A stretch of DNA of 64,000 nucleotides from Pachysolen tannophilus NRRL Y-2460 (taxonomy: Eukaryota; Ascomycota; Pichiomycetes; Alaninales; Pachysolenaceae), in contig KV454016.1 of assembly GCA_001661245.1 (NCBI GenBank), forward strand, positions 798,973 through 862,972. The letters are read 5' to 3'. The notes below the pieces were generated by a model. It searched no databases and had not been told where the DNA came from. It saw nothing but the letters and a program-made list of their open reading frames with translations. The translations under genes were made by a program, and so were the position numbers. Positions 29,355 through 40,362 of this stretch are shown here, in pieces. Positions within the stretch are counted from its first letter, which is position 1, and each line of letters starts with the position of its first letter.

Positions 29355-29833
29355 TACTCAAGTTCAAACCAACTAAACACAATTCACACTTCAACAAGAA
29401 TAATAACCACGTCCTTCCAAATTCAAAACTTCCACACTTATTATCTTATTACAATTAATTGTTTTCCACTTGTTTTATCTTGTTTTCACTTTTCACCTTC
29501 AACCAAAAATTTTTTTTTTGTTTTTTTCAGATATCAAACATTTTTTGAGTTTTTTGTTCACGACCTGTTTTTTCTTTCATTGGCGGTTAAAAAATTATTC
29601 AACGAAAGCTAGATAATAGATATATATATATAAATATATATATATATATTAGTTTATTTAAAATTGATAAATTGTTTTCACAAAATCAATCATTAGGTGT
29701 GATTTATCTTATTGAGGTAAAAGGAGAATTTGTGTGTTGGTTGTTTTTGGTTTTTTTTTTTTTTTTTTTATTTTTTTATTGTGCTTTGGAATAAAAGAAA
29801 TCAAAAGAAAAGAAAAGAAAAAAAGAGAGAAAG
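29355..29833. promoter_or_regulatory. divergent promoter region NUP49 / XRN1
   Basis: A 479-base spacer with poly-T tracts, a TA-rich block at 29622-29648 and an A/G-rich leader just before the XRN1 ATG. No named site is supported. Confidence 0.5.
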
Positions 29834-32800
29834 ATGGGTATTCCCAAGTTTTTCAGATTCATTTCAGAGAGATGGCCGTTAATCAGTCAGTTGATTGATG
29901 GAACACAGATTCCTCAATTTGATAATTTATATCTTGATATGAACTCTATCTTGCATAATTGTACTCATTCGAATGATGATGTTTTGTCATCTCCATTAAC
30001 AGAAGAACAAATGTTTATTGCTATATTTGCATATATAGATCATTTGTTTAATACGATAAAGCCGCAAAAGACTTTTTATATGGCTATTGATGGAGTTGCT
30101 CCAAGGGCTAAGATGAACCAGCAAAGGGCTAGAAGATTTAGAACTGCGGTTGCAGCAGAAAAGAATTTAGAAAAAGCTGAGAAAGATGGAATGGTACTTG
30201 AAAAAGAAAGTCAATTTGATTCTAATTCTATTACTCCAGGAACAGAATTTATGGCAAAATTAACTAAAAATATTAAATTTTTCATTCATCAAAAAATTTC
30301 TTCTGATTCAAATTGGCAAAATATTAATGTTATATTAAGTGGTCATGAAGTTCCAGGTGAAGGTGAACATAAAATTATGGAATATATTACTACTATGAAA
30401 GCTCAACCAGATTATAATCTGAATTTACGTCATTGTGTATATGGTTTAGATGCAGATTTAATTATTCTTGGACTTGTTACACATGATCCACATTTTGCAC
30501 TATTAAGAGAAGAAGTTACATTTGGTCGTCAAGCTTCTCAAAAGACAGATGATTTATCACAACAAAAATTTTTCTTATTACATCTTTCATTGGTGAGAGA
30601 ATATTTAGAATTGGAATTTAAAGAATTACAAAGTGAACTTACTTTTGAATATGATTTTGAAAAAATCTTGGATGATTTTATTTTAATTACTTATGTTATT
30701 GGTAATGATTTCTTACCAAATTTACCAGATTTGCATATAAATAAAGGTGCTTTCCCATTATTGTTAGAAACTTTTAAACAAGCATTAAGAAAATCAGATG
30801 GATATTTGAATGAAAATGGTACTATCAATTTGAAAAGATTAGGTATATGGTTAGATTTATTATCCAAATTCGAATTAGAAAATTTTGAAAGAGTTGACGT
30901 TGATCTTGAATGGTTTAATAAACAATTAGAAAATATTTCTATTGAAGGTCAAAGGAAAAGAGACAGACAGGGGAAATTATTATTAATTAAACAACAGAAA
31001 AAATTGGTTGGTTTAATCAAACCTTGGATTTTGAAAGTTTACTCTACTAAATTTTCTGTTCAAGATTATATGGAAGATGATTCTAAAATTCCAACTTTAG
31101 AATTACCAGAAGAATTAATTTCTTCATCACAAGTTAATTTGCAGTTCATAAGACAATTTGCATTAGACATTGGTATAATTATTATTCATAGTAAGACAAA
31201 TGATACATACACGGCTAAATTGGACGTTGACGGTATGGATCCAAATGAAACCAATGATGAATTTGAAAGTAGAGTTGATGAGTTACGTAGAATCATTAAA
31301 AGGTATCAAGCAGCAATTATAGTTGAAGACGAAGAAGTCTTTGAAGAACAAAAAGATATTTATAATCAAAAATTCATTAAATGGAAGGATGAATATTATA
31401 AAGAGAAATTAGGTTTTAGTATTGATGATGAAGAAGAAATGAAAAAATTAACGGAAAACTATGTTGAAGGTTTACAGTGGGTTTTGTATTATTATTACAG
31501 AGGTTGTCCATCATGGTCTTGGTATTACAAATATCATTATGCTCCGAGAATTTCTGATGTTAAATTAGGATTGAACGTTTTGATAAATTTCAACAAAGGT
31601 ACTCCATTTAAACCTTTCCAACAATTAATGGCCGTGCTACCAGCAAGATCTCGTACTTTGATACCTGTTTGTTACCGTTCTCTCATGACAGATGAACATT
31701 CACCAATTATAGATTTTTATCCTGACGATGTTGAAATTGATAAGAACGGTAAGACGGCAGAATGGGAAGCTGTTGTTAAATTATCATTTGTAGATGAAAA
31801 GAGATTGATTGACGCTATGGCAACATATGACCTCAAACTAACAGCAGAAGAAAGAGAGAGGAACAGTTTTGGTAAAGATTTAATTTTCCAATTCAATCCT
31901 CAAGCAGATAATGTACTTCATTCCCCTGCTCCTTCTCTTATTCAAGATTTATCTCACGATCATTGTTACGAAGAAGTTTTTACTTTGCCTTCAATGAATG
32001 GTTTAGATTTCAAATTTGGATTATGTGAAGGTGTCTTGTTGGGTAAAAATGCATTGGCAGGTTTTCCAACTTTACAAACAATTCCATTTAAATCTGAATT
32101 AGCAGCAGAAGGAATTGTTGTATTTAACCAACCTTCTAGATCAAAATCAATGATCTTGACTTTGGAAAATCCTTATCAAGGATTAACTGTTGAACAATTT
32201 GCCAGAGAAAATATTGGTGAAGTTGTTTATACCAGATGGCCATATTTAAGAGAGGCCAAGGTTGTGAATGTTTGTGATAATTTGATGAGGTATGAAAAGT
32301 TGAAAGGAAACAACAAGTCATCCAAATCGTTCATTGCTACACCTTTAGAACATTTTGAAAGAGATGATTTTGAAAAAACCTGTGCTAGTATTTACAATGC
32401 TTACCATAAGACTAAAGGTGTTGTCATAACTAATGGCGACGAGGAGAATTCTAATAGAAATAAGTCACGTTCTCCGATCGAAGGTTTAGTTTATGTAAAA
32501 CCGGTTACTGGTTTGATTCGTAATAAGAAAGGTGCGTACGTCAAGACTTTTAGCGATCAAGTTGAAATTTATCCGGTTCAATTGGTGGTTGAAGATGTTG
32601 TTAATAAGGACATTAGATTCAAAGAAAGACCGCCATTACCTATCAATGAAGAATTCCCAGTTGATACAGATGTCGTATTTTTGGGATCATTTGCATATGG
32701 ATGTCCAGCCAAAGTAATTGGTTATTCTTCTGATAGTACTTTATCAGTAAAGGCTTCTAAAATTTCAAAAGTGAAAGAACCAAATTTTGGTGTAGAACAA

Positions 32801-34468
32801 GCAAAAATTGAAAATGAAACTATAAAATATTATTCATCAAGGGAAGTTTGCAGAATTTTGAAAATTTCGCCTTTATTTTTATCGAAAATTACATCAAGCT
32901 ATATGGTTGAAAATCTTGATGGTAGAAGGGTTAACATTGGTTTAGAATTAAAATTTGAAGCAAAGAAGTTGAAAGTATTAGGTTACACAAAACGTAATGA
33001 AAGAGGTTGGGAATATAGTGCATTAGCAATCGGTTTCCTTCAAGAGTATATGGCAAAATTTTCAAAATTATTTTCTTCATTAGCTGGGTTAGGTTCATCC
33101 AGCTCTATCCCTAATATTTCACAACTTTTCAGATCGAACGATCCAGAAACTTTGAGGGAAAAATTGAAGGAAGTTACAAGTTATTTGAAAGAGCGTAAAT
33201 CGCAATTGATTGCAGTCTCATTAGAGTCCGAATCGTTATCTAGAATCAGTATTGCTAAGATTGAAGAAAAAATTGAAAGATATGTTCAATCACCTCCAGA
33301 CTTTGAAGCTAAAGGTATTAAAGGTATTCCAAGAACTGCTGTTTTGGATCCTTCATCTTCGTTTCAACTTTTGAGTAAACAATTTTTCAAATTAGGTGAT
33401 CGCGTTGTTTATGTTCAATCTTCCGGTAAAGTTCCTGTCTTCTCTAAAGGTACTGTAGTGGGTATCAGATCTTTAGGTACAAAGGTTTCTTTACAGGTTA
33501 TTTTTGACTACTCAGTAATTAGCGGAAACACTTTAGAAGGAAGATTGAAAACCCACAGGGGTATGAGTGTTGATTCTAGTGTTTTGTTAAATTTAACTAA
33601 TAGACAATTGGTTTATCATTCCGAGGCTTCGCTGAAGCGTGAAACAGGTAAGAATACAGGTGGAAGCACTCCGGAAGCTATTGCTAAAGCAAAGGAAAAG
33701 GCTAGATTACGCAGAGAAAAAATTCAAGCCGAAAAACAAAAGCAAGAACAAGGTAAACAAGAATTGTTATCGCTTATTAAGGGAGACAAACTGTCTTCTA
33801 AGAAGAAAGAAGAAAAAGAAAAAGAGCTCCTGCAAGAGCAACAGCAGAGAGCAAGAGAAGAAAAACTGCAAGAAGCTTCTATTCGTCATGATAACAAAGC
33901 CGTTAACAATATTTACTCATCAATTATGGGTGGTATGCTAGGTACAGCTACTGCTCCGACTCATCCACATAATTTTTATGTGCCACCAGTTGTTGATGGT
34001 CAAATTCAAGGTTTCCCTCAACCACCACTGCAGGCACCTCAAGCGTTTAATCCTCAACATGTTCCATTACAGCCACAGCCGCAGCCACAGCAACAACAAC
34101 AACAATATGATGTCAATGAAAAGGCATCAAATGAGTTAAAATCATTGTTACAAAGTGGTAATAGATCGAATATTAACAGGAACAATAACGGTAGCGGCTA
34201 CAAGAAACAAAACAGTCAAAATAACCAAACTAACGGAAATACTTATCGTGACAATGACCATAAGAGTTCAAGAGGAAGCTCTAACAGCAGTCAAAGAGGA
34301 GGTCACAGTGGTCATTCTCATGGCCACGCTAGGGGAGGTGCTCGAGGAGGTTTTAGAGGGGGTAAAAAAACTAACGAAAGCACTAGAGGCCAACACCCAT
34401 CTTCAAAGAGCACAAACATTAAAACTGTTCCTCCTCCAGCTCCATTATCAACAGAAAAAGCTAAATGA
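29834..34468 (+). CDS. XRN1: 5'-3' exoribonuclease Xrn1
   Basis: Xrn1 (Kem1) is the cytoplasmic exonuclease that degrades decapped mRNA. The 1544 residues match the family length. The N-terminus MGIPKFFRFISERWP and the acidic active-site segments are intact: LYLDMNSILHNC (D35), SGHEVPGEGEHKIMEYI, YGLDADLIILGL and YVIGNDFLPNLPDL. The second conserved region follows (YYYRGCPSWSWYYKYHYAPR). SH3-like and winged-helix parts come next (GDRVVYVQSSGKVPVF). The last 250 residues are a Gln/Asn/Gly-rich tail with RGG repeats and polyQ. It starts at the first ATG. BUD13 follows on the same strand after 354 bases. Confidence 0.98.
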   Translation: MGIPKFFRFISERWPLISQLIDGTQIPQFDNLYLDMNSILHNCTHSNDDVLSSPLTEEQMFIAIFAYIDHLFNTIKPQKTFYMAIDGVAPRAKMNQQRARRFRTAVAAEKNLEKAEKDGMVLEKESQFDSNSITPGTEFMAKLTKNIKFFIHQKISSDSNWQNINVILSGHEVPGEGEHKIMEYITTMKAQPDYNLNLRHCVYGLDADLIILGLVTHDPHFALLREEVTFGRQASQKTDDLSQQKFFLLHLSLVREYLELEFKELQSELTFEYDFEKILDDFILITYVIGNDFLPNLPDLHINKGAFPLLLETFKQALRKSDGYLNENGTINLKRLGIWLDLLSKFELENFERVDVDLEWFNKQLENISIEGQRKRDRQGKLLLIKQQKKLVGLIKPWILKVYSTKFSVQDYMEDDSKIPTLELPEELISSSQVNLQFIRQFALDIGIIIIHSKTNDTYTAKLDVDGMDPNETNDEFESRVDELRRIIKRYQAAIIVEDEEVFEEQKDIYNQKFIKWKDEYYKEKLGFSIDDEEEMKKLTENYVEGLQWVLYYYYRGCPSWSWYYKYHYAPRISDVKLGLNVLINFNKGTPFKPFQQLMAVLPARSRTLIPVCYRSLMTDEHSPIIDFYPDDVEIDKNGKTAEWEAVVKLSFVDEKRLIDAMATYDLKLTAEERERNSFGKDLIFQFNPQADNVLHSPAPSLIQDLSHDHCYEEVFTLPSMNGLDFKFGLCEGVLLGKNALAGFPTLQTIPFKSELAAEGIVVFNQPSRSKSMILTLENPYQGLTVEQFARENIGEVVYTRWPYLREAKVVNVCDNLMRYEKLKGNNKSSKSFIATPLEHFERDDFEKTCASIYNAYHKTKGVVITNGDEENSNRNKSRSPIEGLVYVKPVTGLIRNKKGAYVKTFSDQVEIYPVQLVVEDVVNKDIRFKERPPLPINEEFPVDTDVVFLGSFAYGCPAKVIGYSSDSTLSVKASKISKVKEPNFGVEQAKIENETIKYYSSREVCRILKISPLFLSKITSSYMVENLDGRRVNIGLELKFEAKKLKVLGYTKRNERGWEYSALAIGFLQEYMAKFSKLFSSLAGLGSSSSIPNISQLFRSNDPETLREKLKEVTSYLKERKSQLIAVSLESESLSRISIAKIEEKIERYVQSPPDFEAKGIKGIPRTAVLDPSSSFQLLSKQFFKLGDRVVYVQSSGKVPVFSKGTVVGIRSLGTKVSLQVIFDYSVISGNTLEGRLKTHRGMSVDSSVLLNLTNRQLVYHSEASLKRETGKNTGGSTPEAIAKAKEKARLRREKIQAEKQKQEQGKQELLSLIKGDKLSSKKKEEKEKELLQEQQQRAREEKLQEASIRHDNKAVNNIYSSIMGGMLGTATAPTHPHNFYVPPVVDGQIQGFPQPPLQAPQAFNPQHVPLQPQPQPQQQQQQYDVNEKASNELKSLLQSGNRSNINRNNNGSGYKKQNSQNNQTNGNTYRDNDHKSSRGSSNSSQRGGHSGHSHGHARGGARGGFRGGKKTNESTRGQHPSSKSTNIKTVPPPAPLSTEKAK

Positions 34469-34822
34469 ATGAATAAACAATTATTTTGTGTAATTTTTTC
34501 CATCCGCCCTTCCTCCCTTCTACTATTTTTTTTTTCCTCTCTTTTAGTTTCTTTTATTTTCAATAGTAATTTATGTTTCTTAGTTTGAATTAGTTAGCTT
34601 TAGTTTTATTTTTGTATTTTAAAAGAGTTTTTATTATATAGTTCTTGGTTGTAATTTTTAAAAAAATATCAATTTTCCATCCATTTCAACTAGGGTATTT
34701 TCTTTTTTTTTTACTTTTTTTTTTAATTGTACACTATTTTAAAAAATACATCATCATCACCTTAAAATTAGAATTGAAATTAAAATTATATTCATAGTTA
34801 GTTGCCTCATTTTAATTAGAAT
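34469..34822. other. spacer XRN1 to BUD13
   Basis: A 354-base T-rich stretch holding the XRN1 3' end and the BUD13 promoter. No distinct element was recognised. Confidence 0.5.
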
Positions 34823-35827
34823 ATGTCATCTTCTCTAGCTGATTATTTAGCTAAAAACTATCTAGGGACGGATTCCAAGAAAAAGAGAAAGACGCATAGG
34901 GATAAAGAATCTAGAGATGAAAAGAAGTTAGCAGATACAACGATAATTACCACTGAAGATAGAGCACCAATAAATAATATTCATAATAATTTACAAGAGG
35001 AAGAATCACAAGTGATATCTGGTGTGGTTGATAATGATGGTGATGAAGATGAAGATGAAGAGGGGCCTTTAAAGATAAAGTCCAGAAAGATTGTTAAAAA
35101 AAATTTAGGATGGAAAAAAGTTAAAAGTGGTGATGATCACGATAATAAGATTATAAGACCAAAAGCTGATGTTACAACTGAAATTTCAGAAAAGGCAAAA
35201 CCAAAACTAGAGTCTGGTGCACTGGCTGGCTTACATACGGGTCTGGAGGTTTCTGAGGCAATTAGATTGAAGCAAGATCAAGAGTACAATCAGTATTTGG
35301 AAACTCTTGGAGACGTTGATCATAATAATGAGGAAACAATACATAGAGATGCAAAAGGTAATATTATAGATATAAAAAAATTAAAGGAATTGAGGAAACA
35401 AGAGATTTCAGTTAAAAGAGCAAAATTATTAGAAGAACAAGAACAAATTAAATCATTAAACAAAGATTTATTAAAAGATTTAGATCAAAGACAAGAATTT
35501 GAAAAATTACAAAAATTAAAATCGATGAATGTATACAAAGACGATTTGGAATTGAACTTGAAGCAAACCTCGCAGTTACGAACAGATGACCCATTGTTAA
35601 TGTATGATGAAACCAAGCTGAAAGAATTACAAAAAGGAAGATATAGATCAAGAACAGGTAGAAAATTGTATAAGCATCCGTACCCTGAAAACAGGTTCAA
35701 CATTGCACCCGGTTGGAGATGGGATGGTATCGACAGATCCAATGGATTTGAGAGAAAGTGGTTTGACAAGCAGTCTGAAATAAATACCAAGAAAATACTA
35801 AACTATACAATGCAAGAAGACTACTAG
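34823..35827 (+). CDS. BUD13: Bud13, RES complex splicing factor
   Basis: Bud13 (Cwc26) forms the RES complex with Snu17 and Pml1, which binds the activated spliceosome and helps splicing and nuclear retention of pre-mRNA. The 334-residue protein has the typical start SSLADYLAKNYLG, a charged middle and SGALAGLHTGLEV. The conserved C-terminal block is PENRFNIAPGWRWDGIDRSN, then GFERKWFDK. It is longer than the 266-residue S. cerevisiae protein because of the acidic linker. It neighbours XRN1 and SAE2, as in S. cerevisiae (YGL173-175), though here its orientation relative to XRN1 is flipped. Confidence 0.95.
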   Translation: MSSSLADYLAKNYLGTDSKKKRKTHRDKESRDEKKLADTTIITTEDRAPINNIHNNLQEEESQVISGVVDNDGDEDEDEEGPLKIKSRKIVKKNLGWKKVKSGDDHDNKIIRPKADVTTEISEKAKPKLESGALAGLHTGLEVSEAIRLKQDQEYNQYLETLGDVDHNNEETIHRDAKGNIIDIKKLKELRKQEISVKRAKLLEEQEQIKSLNKDLLKDLDQRQEFEKLQKLKSMNVYKDDLELNLKQTSQLRTDDPLLMYDETKLKELQKGRYRSRTGRKLYKHPYPENRFNIAPGWRWDGIDRSNGFERKWFDKQSEINTKKILNYTMQEDY

Positions 35828-35967
35828 AAATTGTATTATGCAAAAATTTTTATAAAATCATTAATTAATTTAAAAAGAGGTACCAATTTTTAACAAATAC
35901 ATACATACATACATAAATCGATAAAACTATTAAACAAACCTCATCTCAGATTAACGACTCATCTCAC

Positions 35968-36102
35968 TTACAGGTCTTCTTCTTCTTCTTCTTCTTCTTC
36001 TTCCTCTTCATCTCCTAATATTTCTTCCACCAAAAATTTCACGCGTAAATCACTATTTCCTAATTCGGATTAAATTGAGTTTTCCAAAATTTCTTCTTGC
36101 AT
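35968..36102 (-). pseudogene. possible minus-strand coding relic or unrecognised last exon
   Basis: On the minus strand the frame from an ATG at 36102 reads MQEEILENSI, then a TAA stop (36072-36070). It continues open as SELGNSDLRVKFLVEEILGD, a run of Glu, and DL before a second stop at 35970-35968. The part after the internal stop has protein-like composition and an acidic end typical of real C-termini. It may be the 3' exon of a spliced gene, a relic, or chance next to a (GAA)n repeat. No ATG-bearing first exon was found before MBP1. I do not recognise the protein. Confidence 0.25.
36041..36046. promoter_or_regulatory. MCB box (ACGCGT) upstream of MBP1-like gene
   Basis: The palindrome ACGCGT, the binding site of MBF (Mbp1-Swi6), lies 400 bases upstream of the MBP1-like start. 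It also overlaps the possible minus-strand coding relic. Confidence 0.45.
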
Positions 36103-36445
36103 GATTTTGTAATATAAGTAATACTTTGTTTCCTACTATTCTTCTTCTTTTGATAGGTAATTGAGAATTTAAATTAGAAAGAAATTAATTTAGAAAATTG
36201 TTCTATTTTGTGTGTGGTCTATTAATTGCTAATCTGATAAGTTAATTTTAGAAAAGAGAAACAAGAATAGTGATACTTAATTTCAGTTCCACATTGTATT
36301 TCTTTTTTTTTTTCTTTCTTTTTTTTTTTTTTTTTTTTTTTGAGGACATTTATATATATCTCGAGTAGCGGTATTAAAGATTTTTAAGTCTTCAAATAGA
36401 GTACCATTCAAAGAAAGAAACAGAATTCGGAAAGATACTTTGAAT

Positions 36446-39400
36446 ATGGATATTCATCAGCAGATATACATAGCTACATATAGTAACGTAAGTTTACAAA
36501 AATTCAATGGAATTTACATTTTCCGTTAAAACAACGCGTCTTCGTTTATATCAATGGTAGAAAAAAAGAAGAAGAAGAAGAAAAAAATTTTTTTTTTCTT
36601 ATTTAATTATATATATATATATACTAATATACTAACCTGAAATGATGTATTCTGTTGAAATAGGTTGATGTTTTCGAAAGTGTCATTAATGGTATTCCTC
36701 TTATGAGGAGGTGTTCTGATGATTGGGTGAATTCTACTCAGATTTTGAGGATTGCCGATTTTCCAAAAGCTCAAAGAACAAAGATTCTTGAAAGAGAAGT
36801 TCAAATTCATACCCATCAAAAGATTCAAGGTGGTTATGGTAGATTCCAAGGAACTTGGATTCCGTTAGAAGTTGCTAGGAAGATAGCGTTAAATTATGGA
36901 ATTGATGAAAATGTTGCTCCAATTTTATATTATAACCCTGAGGATAATCAAGGTATTCCTTTAACTAGAAAGGGGAAACCAGGTAAGAATTTAGGTGCAA
37001 ATAATGAAATAAATCCTTCTCCAACAAAGAAAAGAAAAGAAAATCCAAAGAAGGAGAATAAAAAATTGAACAAGAAGGATACAACTCCTCAGAAAAGAGG
37101 TGTAACAGCGGAATTACAACACCAATACCAATTACATATTCAGCAACAGCAACAGCAACAGCAACTGCAGCAGCAGCAACAACAACAACAACAACAACTG
37201 CAAGTTCACCAACTGCAAATGCATATCTCAACAAATACACAAATGATACCGCAGAACTTGTTACCTCCCCAATTTGTTGTTTCTTCTTCAATTCCAACTT
37301 TCCCACAACAACAAAATGATTTTAGAACAAATCAAATTCAAGTACAACAGCAATTTGTTATGGCTGCGCAGTTTCAACAAAAACAAGCACAACAGCAATT
37401 TCAAATACAACAACACCATCATCAAGCTCAATACCCACAGGATATGCAGTATCCTCAGATGCAGCACCTGACTCAAGCTGAAATTGTGGATTATCAACAG
37501 CATAATCAAAAATATTCACAAGGATCTCTTTCCACAACTGAAAATTGGTCCCAGGATGATAGAAGAAATTCAGATACTTCGTTGTCATCAAATGCCTCTT
37601 TACATTTAAAGGAAGATTTACACCAAAAGCAGTTACAACAACAACAACAACAGCAACAACAACAGTATAATCATTTCCCACAAGAACATTTTGCTATTGC
37701 GGAAAATATGCAAGTTGGAGATATGAGTTTTGAAGATCAACATCAAAATGGCGATGAGGAAATAGAGGAGGAAGTATCGATTTATACTACTCAATTATTA
37801 GATTTTTTCGAAAAAGACAATGCAGAAATTCCAAGCTTTTTATATAATATACCTTCCGATTTCGATGTTAATGAACAAATCGATGACGAAGGTCATACCC
37901 CATTACATTGGGCCTCTGCTTTAGCCAACTTGCCAATTATTGAATTATTGGTCAAAAATAATGCAGATCCTTTGATTCCAAACAAGAAAGGGATTAATTG
38001 TTTATCTAAGATGATTTCTTTTAATAATTCTTTTGATTTACAAAATTTTCCCAGAATCTTGGAATTATTTAAAACATGTTTAGTTGTTCCTGATTGTAAT
38101 AGTAGAATTCCTTTACATTATTTAATGGAATTGGCAAAATTTGAAAAAAATTTTAAAAGTTTAAAATACTATGTAACTGAAATTTTTAAATTTGCAAAGA
38201 TGAATGATGAGAATCAACCTCAAGTTGATGAAAATAAGAAATTATTGAAAATTCTTATTAATCATCAGGATATCAGTGGTGATTCTTCTTTACATATTTG
38301 TGCTAGGATTGGTAATAGAGAATTCATCAAGATGTTATTATCGAATGGTGCTGATATCAACTTGTGCAATCTTTCTGGTCAGAGTTGCAGAGACTTGATA
38401 TCTATTGAGATTTTGGAAGAATTTCAAAGAGACATAATGTTGAAGAATAGAGGACCTGGATCATTAAGTAAAAGAGGAAGAAAAAAGAAAAATTCTCCTA
38501 AATCGCTATCTATTGATAGCAACAGTAATGAAGAGGATTTGGAATTGGAATTGGAAAAGAACAAAATGAGGGTGGAAAATAAGGTCTTTGTAGGGAACAC
38601 AGATGAAGAAAATAAGGAAAACATTTTTTTCAATAGAGGAGGGGAACATGTTTCAGTTAACAATGCTAATGTTGAAGCTAATGCTGAAGCTAATAATGGG
38701 AATAGTGATAACAAGGTTAGCATTAACGGTAGCGTGGGCATTAATACAACAAACAAGAAAACGTCGTCATCATCGTCGTCATCGAGACGGAAAACTCGTA
38801 TTACGATGAAATCTTTATCTAGCATACGCTACGGGTTTCCTGACTTGTTTACATCGTTAGAGGAAAAAATTGATGATGAAATCAAACAGGTTGATGATGA
38901 GTATCAATATAATTTGAGTGTTTATGAGGATTTGAAAAATGAAACTCATGATTTGATGTTTCAAAATAGTAAAATTATTCATAAAGTGTTATCACCTGAA
39001 GAAATAATTATAGAATCACCAAACTCTTCATCACATTCTGTGCAATCTAAAAATTTAGCTGTTGTTTCAGAAAAGTTAAATCAAATGGATGAAAAAGTTG
39101 AACTTAAAGCTCAGTATTTGCATAAAATTTGGGAAAGATCTCAATCTTTACAATTAGCTAAATTGGCCCATAAAGAAGAAGAAGCAATTTGCGATGAAGA
39201 AAGAGAACAAGGAGCGGATGAAGATGAATCCAAACTTACCGTTGGAAACGTGAAGCTGGCTATAGAGTTGACTTTATTACAATTAAGAAGAAAGAAATTG
39301 GTTGATGATATCATTCGCAGATTGAGCCATAACGCCAATTTTAATAATGAAAGTGATGTTTCCAAGCATAATAAAAACATCGAGAAGTATAAGAGGTTGA

Positions 39401-39477
39401 TAAGTCTTGCATGTGGAATTGATGACATTAATGAGGAACTATTAGACGGCATACAGAATGCTTTATTTAAGACTTAG
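36446..39477 (+). CDS. MBP1: APSES (KilA-N) cell-cycle factor of the Mbp1/Swi4 family, one intron
   Basis: This is the DNA-binding subunit type of MBF/SBF, which drives G1/S transcription together with Swi6. Exons are 36446-36487 and 36664-39477, giving 951 residues. The intron (36488-36663, 176 bases) starts GTAAGT, carries TACTAAC at 36630-36636 and ends AATAG. Splicing gives MDIHQQIYIATYSNVDVFES, aligning with the Mbp1 start. The KilA-N domain (about 5-110) has DDWVNSTQIL, RTKILEREV and IQGGYGRFQGTWIPLEVA. A Gln-rich linker follows, then ankyrin repeats (about 395-590: DDEGHTPLHWASALANLPI, SGDSSLHICARIGNREFI). The C-terminal coiled coil is the usual Swi6 contact. Some positions (GGYGRFQGTWIPL) are closer to Swi4, so MBP1 versus SWI4 is not fully settled. 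Confidence 0.85.
36534..36539. promoter_or_regulatory. MCB box (ACGCGT) inside the MBP1-like intron
   Basis: A second ACGCGT lies 47 bases into the intron of the MBP1-like gene, 89 bases after its ATG. It could serve autoregulation by MBF. Confidence 0.4.
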
Positions 39478-39518
39478 TTTACATATATATTAAAAAAAAA
39501 AAAAAAAAAAAGTAACAT

Positions 39519-39559
<41 letters not shown>

Positions 39560-39904
39560 NNNNNNNNNNNNNNNNNNNNNNNNNNNNNNNNNNNNNNNNN
39601 NNNNNNNNNNNNNNNNNNNNNNNNNNNNNNNNNNNNNNNNNNNNNNNNNNNNNNNNNNNNNNNNNNNNNNNNNNNNNNNNNNNNNNNNNNNNNNNNNNNN
39701 NNNNNNNNNNNNNNNNNNNNNNNNNNNNNNNNNNNNNNNNNNNNNNNNNNNNNNNNNNNNNNNNNNNNNNNNNNNNNNNNNNNNNNNNNNNNNNNNNNNN
39801 NNNNNNNNNNNNNNNNNNNNNNNNNNNNNNNNNNNNNNNNNNNNNNNNNNNNNNNNNNNNNNNNNNNNNNNNNNNNNNNNNNNNNNNNNNNNNNNNNNNN
39901 NNNN
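39560..39904. other. assembly gap (345 N)
   Basis: A run of N between a (TA)n microsatellite and a poly-T tract. The true length is unknown. Confidence 0.99.
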
Positions 39905-40164
39905 TTTTTTTTTTTTTTTTTCTTATTATTTTTCTTTTTCGCTTCATTTTTACATAAACAATTAACTATCATTGAATTTTAATCTCATCTTTTAGTATTT
40001 ATATATATATATATATATATAAATATATATGATTATATTTGTAACTTATATTTGGTATATGTCGTCTTATGACCATACTTGGGGGCGACACAGAAAGAAA
40101 AAGCGACACAATCCCAAAAAGCGCCCTACCAAAATAGGATTTCTTGCTTCCAAATTATAGTGAG

Positions 40165-40362
40165 ATGTCACAAAGTTCGAAAAAGAAAAAGCCAAAAACT
40201 CGTACAAATCATACCTACACTCATCACCAACAAAAACTGGAATTCAGTACACACAACTTCCAGATTGGGCAATCTCTCCAAAAACCGGAAACATTTAAAG
40301 TTTAAAGATGAGGAGATGCGGGACAATATCTTTTCCGGGGTAACAAAAAAAAACAGAATATA
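40165..40362 (+). pseudogene. possible small basic-protein gene with a frame break
   Basis: From ATG 40165 one frame reads MSQSSKKKKPKTRTNHTYTH and on to a stop after 45 codons. Another frame, overlapping that stop, continues with KHLKFKDEEMRDNIFSGVTK and stops near 40362. Both parts look protein-like and lie in a patch less AT-rich than its surroundings. A one-base sequencing error, a frameshifted relic or chance would all fit. I do not recognise the product. Confidence 0.25.

Larger units (their letters stand above)
35828..36445. promoter_or_regulatory. spacer BUD13 to MBP1-like gene, with possible coding relic
   Basis: A 618-base spacer. It contains an MCB box (36041-36046), a (CTT)n tract at 35977-36002, a long poly-T run at 36302-36341, and on the minus strand an open, Glu-rich frame broken by one stop (35968-36102; see separate entry). 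Confidence 0.5.
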
